From: Pleurodeles waltl
Lineage: Eukaryota > Chordata > Amphibia > Caudata > Salamandridae
Direction: 5' to 3'
Length of the DNA: 64,000 bases
NCBI RefSeq assembly: GCF_031143425.1
Contig: NC_090444.1
Coordinates: 1,535,110,782-1,535,174,781 of the forward strand
Part shown: positions 54,129 through 63,165 of the stretch, piece after piece
Layout of the letters: each line of letters starts with the position of its first letter
Position numbering within the stretch: position 1 is the stretch's first letter
The notes under the pieces: generated by a model
What the model saw: only the letters and a program-made list of their open reading frames with translations
Database searches by the model: none
What the model was told of the DNA's origin: nothing
Made by a program: the position numbers and the translations under genes

Positions 54129-55638
54129 TTATTTCCTGGCGGGGGTCTTGCCATCTTGCTCTGTTCTGTTCCTGGATCTCAGGGACCGCTTGCGTGGTGG
54201 TTGTCCGTCTGCAGGGGGTGGGGTGCTGGTGTGGTGGTCCTGTGGCGGGGCGTCCTGTCCACTAGCGCCGCCGGAGGTGGTGGGCATTTCATCGTCCTGG
54301 CTAGTGTCAGGGGCCCCTTGGAGTGTCACGGTGTCCCTCAAGGTCTGCTGTATGTCCTTCAGAACCCCTACGATGGTGCCCAGGGTGGAGCTGATGTTTC
54401 TGAGCTCCTCCCTGAACCCCAAATACTGCTCCTCCTGCAGCCGCAGGGTCTCCTGCAACTTGTCCAGGACCGTCGCCATCGTCTCCTGGGAGTGGTGGTA
54501 CGCTCCCATGATGGAGGAGAGGGCCTCGTGGAGAGTTGGTTCCCTTGGCCTGTCCTCCCTCTGCCGCACAGCAGCCCTCCCAGTTCCCCTATGTTCCTGT
54601 GCCTCCGTCCCCTGGACCGTGTGCCCACTACCACTGCCCCCAGGTCCCTGTTGTTGTTGGGGTGGTGGGTTACCCTGGGTGCCCTGTAGTGGTGGACACA
54701 CCGCTGATTGACCTGTCCTGGGTAGGGAGGTTTGGGCCCGCTGGGTGGGTGCTGTGCTGGTGTTACCAGAGGGTGGAAGATCGGTGTTGGGCTGTGCCTG
54801 TGCAAGGGGAACCGACTGTCCTAAGGCCCATGATGGTCCGGGCTGGTCATCAAGATCCAGTAGGGCAGAGCTGCTGTCGTCACTGTGGGCCTCTTCTGGG
54901 GGTGGAGTGGTGTTGTCTGGACCCTCTGGTGTGGTGACGGTCCTTCGGGTTCCTGCAGGGGCATAAGAGCATGATTATTGCATGTGTGTGTGTAATGGTG
55001 TGCAATGGGTGGGTGTGCGTGAACCCCAGTGCAAGCATTCCCGTGCGGGGGCCTGTGTGATGATGGTTGGGGGGGTGTTCTGGGTATGTGCAGTGAGCAT
55101 GCTTTGGTGAGGGGTGACCATGCTTAGTTGTGTCATGCAGGGCTTGGTGTTGGGATGGGTGGTTTGTGTTATTGGTACATTAGTGATGAGTTGGAGTGAT
55201 AGGGGAGGGTGTGAGGGTGAGGGTGCGTGATAGCATGCAGGTAGGGTGGGGGATCTGATAGTTAAGATTTGACTTACCAGTGTCCCATCCTCCACCGACT
55301 CCTCTGAGGCCCTCAGGATGCAGGATGGTCAAGACTTGCTACTCCCATGTTGTTAGTTGTGGGGGAGGAGGTGGGGGTCCGCCGCCAGTCCGCTGTACCG
55401 CGATGTTGTGCCTGGAGACCCGTAGGTCGTTCCACCTCTTCCTGATGTCCTCCCTATTTCTTGGGTGCTGTCCCACGGCATTCACTCTGTCCACTATTCT
55501 GCACCATAACTCCATCTTCCTGGCTATTGATGTGTGCTGTACCTGTGAGCCAAATAGCTGTGGCTCTACCCGGACAATTTCCTCCACCGTGACCCTGAGC
55601 TCCTCCTCGGAGAAGCGGGGGTGTCTTTGGCGTGCCAT
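54129..55638 (-). pseudogene. Harbinger Myb/SANT-like gene 1 (two exons, one stop)
   Basis: Exon 1, 55278-55638, starts ATG at 55638 (MARQRHPRFSEEELRVTVEE) and holds a Myb/SANT-like domain: FSEEELRV…RKMELWCRIVDRVNAVG…DIRKRWNDLRV, with regularly spaced Trp. A TAG at 55339-55341 interrupts it. It ends ACTG before a GTAAGT donor at 55272-55277. Exon 2, 54129-54952, follows a CCCTGCAG acceptor, and the split Gly codon (G|GA) joins in frame; total length is exactly 395 codons. Exon 2 is Pro/Gln/Thr-rich with a coiled-coil-like helix (QETMATVLDKLQETLRLQEE…) and a basic end (RKRSLRSRNR), a likely nuclear localisation signal. In Harbingers the Myb-like protein helps bring transposase to DNA and nucleus. 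Without splicing, a 99-residue protein would result. Confidence 0.8.
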
Positions 55639-55930
55639 GGGGTGGTGTGGGTGTGGGGTGGTGTATGTGTTGATGAGTGTGGTGGATGTAGTGGTGTGTG
55701 GTGTTTTGTGCGTGGATGTTGTGTGGGTGATGGTGTTGTGTGCCTCTGTGTGATGGGGTTGTCAATTGCTGTGTTGTCTCTCTGGCCTTCTTTCAGAATT
55801 TCTGGTCGTAGGGGTTTGTGGGTGTGTGTTTTATATTGTATTGGGTGTGTGGGAGTGTTGTTTGTATGTGTATCAGGTGTGTATATTTTAAATTGTCCAA
55901 TGTGGCGGTGTTTTGGAGATGTGTGTGTAT
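55639..55930. other. GT-rich upstream region of Myb gene 1
   Basis: Strongly G/T-rich on the plus strand (GTGTGGTG…TGTGTG). It lies upstream of the minus-strand ATG at 55638 and so should contain that gene's promoter; no clear core motif is seen. Confidence 0.4.
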
Positions 55931-56224
55931 TTTGAGCGCGGCGGTGTGTACCGCCAATGGAATACCGCGGTTGAAAGACCGCTGCGTGGATTTGTGGGTC
56001 GTAATAGCATGGGCGTGTTTCTGTTGGCGTGGAGGTGGAGGATTTGTTTCCGCATGTTTATCGCTGACCTTTGGTGTGGCGGTGTTGTGTGGGTGTCTGA
56101 ATTTCGGCGGATTCCGAGATGTGTGTCATAATAGCTGTGGCGGTCTACCGCGGCCGCGGCGGTGTATTGGCGGTCTTCTGCACGGCGGTAAGCGACTTTT
56201 ACCACCAATCTTGTAATGACCCCC
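55931..56224. other. Right subterminal region of the Harbinger, GGCGG-rich
   Basis: GCGGCGG, GGCGG and ACCGC motifs recur up to the right terminal repeat, for example around 55938, 56073, 56136, 56157 and 56183. This mirrors the left end and supports a pair of binding-site clusters. Confidence 0.55.
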
Positions 56225-56227
56225 TAA
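56225..56227. repeat. TAA target-site duplication, right
   Basis: The match to 48191-48193. On the minus strand it is a TTA codon lying exactly in the gag frame. Confidence 0.92.
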
Positions 56228-56755
56228 GTCCTGATTCCCTTGTGGTAAGCCTTATAATTCACGAGCTGCTGACAATGCTACAGTTCTACGATCAAAACCT
56301 CATTCAAACTCGCAAGCAAAATGTCTCCAATTGTACAGCAGGGGACTGTCTTTACGCACAAGAGGGATAGCCCATGTAGCTGCATCTCCAGTCAGATATG
56401 ATAACAAGAAAGCTACTTTGGACTGGGCATCGGGGAAAGTATGTGGTCTGCAGGTGAAGTGTAATTCCACTTGAACCAGGAAAGATTGCACTTTCAAGGA
56501 GTCGCCTGAGAAACGTTCTGGGGGAGCTAAAGGAATGGCTGAAGGAACATTGAGGGAAATGTTTGTCGGATTACCTCCAGAAGTCTGAGAAGAAGGACCT
56601 GGCCAAGACACACCTGTAGGATTTTGTTCCTTCTTCTCTACCTTATCCTATAACTGACTCACTCTCTCAGCTAGGCTAGTTGCCAAATCTTTTGATGATA
56701 CCACATCTGCTTGGAGCTGAGTGATAGCCTTGACTAGCTCGTCCAGTGTGGCCAT
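56228..56755 (-). pseudogene. gag: Gag N-terminal part of the chromovirus (upstream of the Harbinger insertion)
   Basis: From ATG at 56755 the frame reads MATLDELVKAITQLQADVVS with SKDLATSLAERV, a coiled-coil-like start, then TAG at 56648-56650 (codon 36). It continues in the same frame as a Ser/Pro/Asn-rich linker and PLAPPERFSGDSLKVQSFL, LHFTCRPHTFPDAQSKVAFL, SYLTGDAATWAIPL. PPE-F-GD…F…YL-G-A-WA is the capsid start of sushi-type chromoviruses. The frame is exactly 176 codons to the insertion site and continues at 48190. Confidence 0.88.
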
Positions 56756-56806
56756 GTTGAGAACATACACAAACCAGGAGGATAATAATTTGTGGGCTCA
56801 CTATTC
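56756..56806 (-). promoter_or_regulatory. Very short leader of the chromovirus
   Basis: Only 51 bases separate the 5' LTR from the Gag ATG. The bases next to the LTR on the minus strand (GAATAGTGAGCCCAC) do not begin TGG, so no ordinary tRNA primer binding site is visible. Confidence 0.5.
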
Positions 56807-58786
56807 TGTCAGAGTCACCAGATCCTCGGGGTCTGTGCACGTTCCCAACACTTCCACCGCAAGACATCTCCAATACTCTGATTAGAATTGTCACAGAGTC
56901 TAAGAGAGTCCAAGTGGGGAAAAGGGGATTAGGAAGGGAACAGCTGGGAAGGAGACCTGTAGGAAGCAAAAAGGTTAAAACACACAATATCAATATCATA
57001 TTAATCAATAGTAGGCTATGACTTTAAGCATTGTCATTCTGAAAACATGGACAACCTAACACAATATCAAGATCATATCATATTAATCAATAGTAGGCTA
57101 TGACTTTAAGCATTGTCATTCTGAAAACATGGACAACCTAAGCATATAATTAAAATGACTAGGCTTCAAGGTGACTGGATACCTGTGAGGGAATCAAGAA
57201 AGGTTAAATGTAACTTTCAAATTCAAGTATTATCTTTTGCGTGAGGATCAGGAAATAATCTGAATGATTTCTGAACCATAATATGAATCGTGTTTGAGAA
57301 ACTTATTATGTACACACAACATTACATCTAGAACTCTAGCTTTTTTTGTTCTCTCAAAATTGCAGGAACATGAATTGTGCACATTGCAGATTTGTACAAA
57401 GGTTGTAAATACCATAGAATGATTGTGCACCATGAATAACATGAATTAGACTTGAGAAATAAATCACGCGTCTTGCCAACTCGAAAGCCACCAAGTAAAT
57501 GCCTTAAAATGGTAGCGCATAATGAACACTGTGATTTTAAACACAGAAAAGGAATCACGCGGCTTGCTGATTCGAAGGTCACCATATGAATGTCAGAAAA
57601 TGGTAGCATACAATGAATAACATGAATTACACACAAGAAATGAATCGCGCGTCTTGCCGATTCGAATACCACCATGTAACTGTCACGAAATGTTAGCACA
57701 CAATGAATATCAAGGGTTAAAGCATGAGAAATGAATAGCGTGTCTTGCCGATTCGAATGCCACCATGTAACTGCCAAGGAATGGTAGCGCACAATGAATA
57801 TCAAGGGTTAAAGCACGAGAAATGAATTGCACGTCTTGCCGATTCGAATGCCACCATGTAACTGCCAAGGAATGGTAGCGCACAATGAATATCAAGGGTT
57901 AAAGCACAAGAAATGAATTGCGCGTCTTGCCGATTCCAATGCCACCATGTAACTGCCAAGGAATTGTAGCGCACAATTAATGTCAAGGGTTAAAGCACGA
58001 GAAATGAATTGCGCGTCTTGCCGATTCGAGTGCCACCATGTAACTGCCAAGGAATGGTAGCGCACAATGAATAACATGAATTAAGCACGAGAAATTAATC
58101 GCCCGTCTTGCCGATTCAAATGCCACCTTGTAAATGCCATAAAATGGTAGCGCACAATGAATATCAGTAGTTACACACAAGCAAAGAATCGACCGTCCAG
58201 CCGATTCAAATGTCAGCCTGTAAATGCCAATAAATATCAAGCGCACTTTCACACGCACAAGAGCAAATAGATTTATCATATTAATTAGGCCCAAGAACTC
58301 AAAATACTTCAAGAACGGGATCGGGGGCCCAGCCCGAACTCCGTTTCACCGCCCTGATCAAGAATCACCCAGCCAAGTGAAAGGGTGAGGCCTGGAAGAT
58401 CAAGGTAGGCCTCCGGAACAGGAGCTCAGGAAGTTGCTGCTGCTGTGCATCGGGACCTCTGAATAGTGAGCACGTGGAGCTGGGCTGGCTCCCTTTTATA
58501 GAGTCTTAGCCCAGCCCACCAACCACACCCAGGCATGCTGCAGGGAAAGCTTCTAGAAGGCCCTGGAAGGGGACCACACCCTGACACAGTCTGAAAGCCT
58601 GCAGCAGTACATTACAGGTGAACAGTATGTATATGCATGCTGAACATAAGTCTTCAGTATTAAACTCTGCAATGCAAAAGGTTAAACAACATCATATCAG
58701 CACAATGCATAAATTATGTTAGCTTGAAATTGTTAGGTTTTTGCATTCTAGTCACCCGTAGAGCGCAAACTGCCCTGATGGTGACA
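56807..58786 (-). repeat. 5' LTR of the chromovirus (1,980 bp) with about 9 tandem 91-bp units
   Basis: It matches 41694-43687 but has one 91-bp unit fewer (cores near 57476, 57565, 57655, 57746, 57837, 57928, 58019, 58110 and 58200) and an extra ~77-bp tandem duplication at about 56981-57136 (CATATTAATCAATAGTAGGC…ACAACCTAA twice). These two differences together account for the 14-bp length difference. Confidence 0.93.
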
Positions 58787-58793
58787 ATACTTA

Positions 58794-58964
58794 GGGCCTG
58801 ATTCTAACTTTGGAGGACGGTGTTAAACCGTCCCAAAAGTGGCGGATTTACCACCTACCGTATTACGAGTCCATTATATCCTATGGAACTCGTAATACGG
58901 TAGGTGGTATATCCGCCACTTTTGGGACGGTTTAACACCGTCCTCCAAAGTTAGAATCAGGCCC
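58794..58964. mobile_element. 171-bp foldback MITE, almost perfect palindrome
   Basis: The ends are GGGCCTGATTCTAACTTTGG and its exact inverse. Nearly the whole element is one inverted repeat: arms of about 76 bases with very few mismatches (for example GGATTTACCACC against its GGTGGTATATCC partner), closing at about 58870-58888 around ATTATATCC. The flanks are TTA (58791-58793 and 58965-58967), a TWA duplication as used by Harbinger-type transposases. The terminal GATTCTAAC resembles the GATTCTGACC end of the element at 45137. It should fold into a long hairpin. Confidence 0.92.
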
Positions 58965-58967
58965 TTA

Positions 58968-59010
58968 ATTCCTGGGGAGGTGGCTGTGGGGCCCCCGCAT
59001 ATAGAGAAAA
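58968..59010 (+). repeat. Minisatellite, right part of the chromovirus target
   Basis: ATTCCTGGGGAGGTGGCTGTGGG continues the CCTGGGGAGGTGG array interrupted at 41688. Joining the two sides at the target gives a unit closely resembling CATCAATACTGAAG…GGAGGTGG at about 41545. Confidence 0.7.
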
Positions 59011-61188
59011 AAAACCTGGATGTGGCAGTCACCAGGTCAGTAATAAGCCTAGGCGAGGGCCCTGCATGCCCCCCTCCTTTATTTTAAGTCATTGTGTCTT
59101 GGTAAAGACCACTCCATCCACAAGGGCCTTACCTCATTCCTTCTGTCTTGTCACATTTCCTCTTTCCTGGCCCCTCTTTTTCACCTCCCCACCTCGCCTT
59201 CACCACTTTGAGTTGGCTCTGAGAAAGTGGATAATTAGTTGGAGTGGATGTTAGTCCACCACAAGTAATAATGGGACGAGTCATGTTAGGTCCAAAAGAT
59301 TTCAGTAATTGATCGCAGAACTCATACCCTGGTAGCATTGGCACAGGGCAGGCAGGTTTAGCTTCCCAAAATGTGTCGAGCATTTAGAAGTTAAGAAGTA
59401 TCAAAAGAGTTTAAAAAAATGTAATACCATACTATAGGTTATTTAAGTAGCCCGTTTAGAAGTATAGACAATTTTGACATGTTTTAGGGGTCAGAGCACA
59501 TGCACTCGGGCCTGGTCCCAGTTCACACAGTCAAAAACACAGCAGAATCAGTCCAAGCAAATGGGCATGACCATACAAAAAAGATGCATTTTCCTACATG
59601 AAAGAAATATTTTTCCTGAAGAAACCTTCAGTCCCAACAGTCAATTTGATAAAGTTTCTAAATTAGCAAAGAAAATAAAAAAATACAGATTCCAAGCTAA
59701 TTGACAACACCTAGAATGGCACTAAAAACATGGCCATATTACACCCTGAAAGAATAGCCCTATGGGTAATTGATACTGATGTATGCGTGCATTGATTTAT
59801 GTCCAAGATTCCCGGTCCTTTGGCTAATTGCCTGGAACCCGTTTATAATAAATATACACTTCTAACTGTCACCATATACAATGTGGGTAAGCTGTGCCAA
59901 CAATGGTTACATTCCAGTCTAACAGCTGTGAAAGATGACCTGTCCACAATTAGTGAAAGTATGCATTTCAATGACTTCCTTCTGGTTCCTTACCCTTCTA
60001 AAGTGAAACACTTTTTATTTGCAGTATTTACAAGAAGATGGAAAGCTATTCAGAAAAATAGGCCGCTGAAAGAATTTGCGAAATTGACAAAGAAATTATA
60101 CAGACAACATTTAAAGTTATTGACAGTGGCATACAAACACTCTCTAAATAAGTGTATTCCATAAGCACTATCATGTTCTCAGCCCTTAACTTTCTAAAAG
60201 AAGTTTAAAAATCTTCTGCAACATGGATAAGGTCAGTTGTGAGCTACTACGCAGCTCAATTGGACACTACAAATGTTGGTAGCTCATTAATGAAAGATCC
60301 GTATTTGAACCAAATAGTCTGGCCTGTACACAAAAATACATGGCTAAGAAACAAGTCACCTACCCACAATTAATTATAGAGGAAATGGAAGCAAAAGCCC
60401 CACATATCACATGGCTTCTACATGGAGTAATAATCTCACTCCCTGTTACCATCTTTTATTTTCATAAATGCCAAATATATAGGTCCTTTAGTTGGTATGA
60501 ACAGATGAAGAACACTTTCCTCCACAATGTGTTGAAGTAACTTTTTGAATTCTACAGTTACACCAAAGATAATCCCACATTCCTAAATACACCTGGATGT
60601 TCTAATCCACTAGGTTACTCACTTCTGAGATTCCATCACTTTGCATGGAGCTTGTAACCATTTGAAGCCTGGAATGAAGCAGTAGATTGGTAGCTGCACC
60701 TGTGTCATCCATTCCAGGCCACTACAAACTTCTGAATAACACTTGTTATTTAATAATTACAAATGAAATATAGTGTAGAATGTCCCAATTTTAAATGTAT
60801 CCATTAACTGTACCAGAAATGATCAAATGTTGTAGGGTAATCTTGTATCCTCCTCCGCAATGAATGTTTGAAAATGTCCCTGGACCACAAAAGTATAAAT
60901 AGTATGCATTGTGAAAAGTTACACAAACTTGTTGTGATATTACTGCAGAAAGAGGTCACCTTAACCTCTGCAGGTGGAGCCTTTGACTTACAGACAGCTC
61001 AGTCTGTATCAGAGTTTCAAAAACGTCTGCAAACCCAGTATTCTACTCACTTTACAGATTTTATGCACAGTAGCGTCGATTCGTTTAACACAACTGGTAT
61101 TGTGCATTTTTTTTAAATCAATGGATTATACTTGTTGACTGGTCTTAAGAATGTTGTTTTGAACTAATTCTCTACTTTTTCATTCATA
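59011..61188. other. AT-rich spacer without recognised genes
   Basis: Open frames at 59799-60164 (121 residues), 60340-60540 and 60868-61116 have ordinary amino-acid composition but no motif I recognise, and no mutual continuity that suggests exons. They could be fragments of an unrecognised decayed element. I see no RNA genes or shared repeats here. Confidence 0.35.
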
Positions 61189-61193
61189 GTTCT

Positions 61194-63165
61194 TGTTAGA
61201 CCTGACAGCCTTAGGGCAGTGTTCTCCGTTTACCCTTTGCCTACCTCCCTCATATTTTGCTGATTTATTTTTGTTGGTCTTAGTACTCTGAGCACTTTAC
61301 AATTGCTGGCCAGTGCTAAAGTGCATATGCTCTCTCCCTAAAACATGGTATGTACCTAATTGGAATATTTAATTTACTTATAAATCTCTAGTAAAGTGCC
61401 CTACATATGCCCAGGGCCTGTAAATTAAATGCTACTAGTGGACCTGCAGCTTTGCCAGTGCCACCCACTTAAGTAGCATTTTAAAATATGTCCCAGGCCT
61501 ACCTTTTCAGCTTGAATGCAGTGTTACACTGCCCTGTCAACTTGAAATTTAAAATCCCTTGCCAAACCTTAAACTCCCTATTATGTATGTCACCCCTAAG
61601 GTAGGCCCTAGGTAGCCCATAGGGCAGGATGCTGTGTACATAAAAGGCAGGGCATAAACATTTACATTTTACATATACTGGTAGCGAAAAACTCCCAATT
61701 TAGTTTTGTTACTACTGTGAGGCCTACTTCTCTCATAGGATAACATTGGGGATTCCTTACTACATCTAAGAAGCTTTAATTCCTTATTGGGAAGGGATAC
61801 ACCTGTCATGTTTAGTAACTATGGAATTGTAATGATAAATTTTAATGGAAAAGTTGGATTTATTGTTACAATTTTGAAGATGCCATTTAAAAAAAAATTG
61901 CATTTTCCTGCTCTTAGCCCTGTGAGCCTGTAGCCTGTCTCCAATACACGTCTGGGGTGGGGTGAGAGCTGGCCCTTGTGAATTCCCGGTAGACAGCCAC
62001 ACACTAAGGGAGCTTAGGTGTGACTGATGGGAAGTCAACATCCTGATGGGCCATCCTGCTCAAGATGGCATGGAAGAGTTGGCCACAGTTTGACACATCT
62101 GAATAGGCTGTGTCCTGACCCTACACAGAGGACTGCTTAATCCCCTGTAGATAGTCTGGAGCCAGGGCAGGAAGGGAGGACCTCTGTGCACTTCAAAGCC
62201 CTTCTTTGAAGTCTCCCCCACTTCAAAGGCACCACTGTGTATAAGAACTGGACTTCTAACCCTACTGACTCAGTACACTTCTAGACCTGTGGATACTCTG
62301 CCAAGAAGAAGGACTGCTGTGTTGCTACAAGGACTGCTAATCTGCTGGAATGCTGTGCTGGAAGAACTGCTTTCTTGCTGTTCTGGCCTTCTCTCCTCCT
62401 TGCCTGGTTGAGAAGAACTGGACCCAGAACCAGAGTGACTCCAAGACTTGCTGGCTTGAGTATGGTTCTTCTGAAGTTTCAGTGGCACAAAAGGCCTCCA
62501 ACTCATCACCTACAGCACCTGGACTCTGCCATCTGTGAATCTTGCTCTGCCAAGTGGTACCAGTCCAGTCCTTGGTTCTTGGAAGTGGGTATAAGTGCTG
62601 TTCCAGTCTAGTACCAATGCATCAAAATCATCCAGCGTGACTAGACAGTCCAGGTTGGTGCTTTATGCTTTTAAGCACAACTCAGTGTATTTTTTAAAAA
62701 TTCACAACTCAAGCTCTACCCATTGGGCTTTTGTCGTTTTAGTCTTGTTTTGTTGATCTTGTTTTCGACGTCGATATAACCATGAACCAAATTCCTCATA
62801 TAGCAGGCCAAGGCTGGTCCCTGTATGCAATCTGTGCTTCATTGTGGTCAGCTTGTATTTTCAGATTTGACCTGGTCCAGCGTGAACAGATAGCTTATGT
62901 TGGCGCTTCATGCTTTTAAGCACCCCAATTCAATTTATTTTAAAAAAATTCATAACTCAAACTCTACTGTTTGGGCTTTTGTCATTCTACTGGTTATAAT
63001 GTTGCACAAAATATTTACAAATTGCCTCTTAAGTTGAGCCTGACAGGCCTGTGCTAAGCTACCAAGGGGTGCGCACAGGTTAATTTAGGGTGTGTTTGTG
63101 ACCTACTCGGAATAGGATTGTGGTTCTTGCTTGGACATGGTGCATTCCTCTGCCAATAAACATTA
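61194..63165 (+). mobile_element. Solo LTR of the same superfamily as 2541-4686
   Basis: The element starts TGTTAG (61194) and follows the family order: CTTTACAATTGCTGGCCAGTGCTAAAGTGC at about 61295, a CCTAGGTAGCCCATAGGGCAGG block at 61610, GAGCCAGGGCAGG at about 62160, and GTTGAGCCTGACAGGCCTGTGC at 63033, ending with the CTTGCTTGGACATGG…CTCTGCCAA block near 63155. The usual CTAACA end is not visible. The preceding bases are GTTCT; an AACA followed by GTTCT also occurs at 63318-63326, so the LTR may extend to 63321. A CATGCTTTTAAGCAC motif repeats at about 62665 and 62908, indicating an internal duplication. Confidence 0.7.

Larger units (their letters stand above)
48194..56224. mobile_element. 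Three-gene PIF/Harbinger DNA transposon (8,031 bp)
   Basis: The termini GGTGGTTATTACAACC (left) and, reverse-complemented, GGGGGTCATTACAAGA (right) are imperfect inverted repeats. TAA flanks both sides. The subterminal ~250 bp at each end are packed with GGCGG/CCGCC motifs, likely protein-binding sites. Inside are a plus-strand DDE transposase (52625-53648) and two different minus-strand genes with Myb/SANT-like domains (50014-52141 and 54129-55638). Cut-and-paste Harbingers need both a transposase and a Myb-like partner; carrying two Myb genes is unusual. It inserted into chromovirus gag and is inactive now. Confidence 0.93.
41694..58786 (-). mobile_element. Complete chromodomain Ty3/Gypsy element (chromovirus) with two nested Harbinger insertions
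   Basis: LTRs at 41694-43687 and 56807-58786 both start TGTCAGAG and end (T/G)TGACA on the plus strand. The flanks are ATACT at 41689-41693 and ATACT at 58787-58791, a perfect 5-bp target duplication. Domains on the minus strand are Gag with zinc knuckle, protease, RT, RNase H, integrase, chromodomain: the normal Ty3/Gypsy order, unlike the Gmr1-like elements in this window. Removing the insertions at 45137-45766 and 48194-56224 (each with one 3-bp duplication) leaves an element of about 8.4 kb. Several stops and frameshifts make it inactive. Confidence 0.95.

Noticed and set aside
54060..54966. Plus-strand open frames of 201-209 residues
   Set aside because: They are antisense to Myb gene 1 exon 2; the minus strand has a phase-consistent splice and a recognisable domain in exon 1.
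59799..61116. Three modest plus-strand open frames that might be exons of a host gene
   Set aside because: No conserved motif, no consistent splice signals joining them, and AT-rich random-like context; kept only as unassigned spacer.
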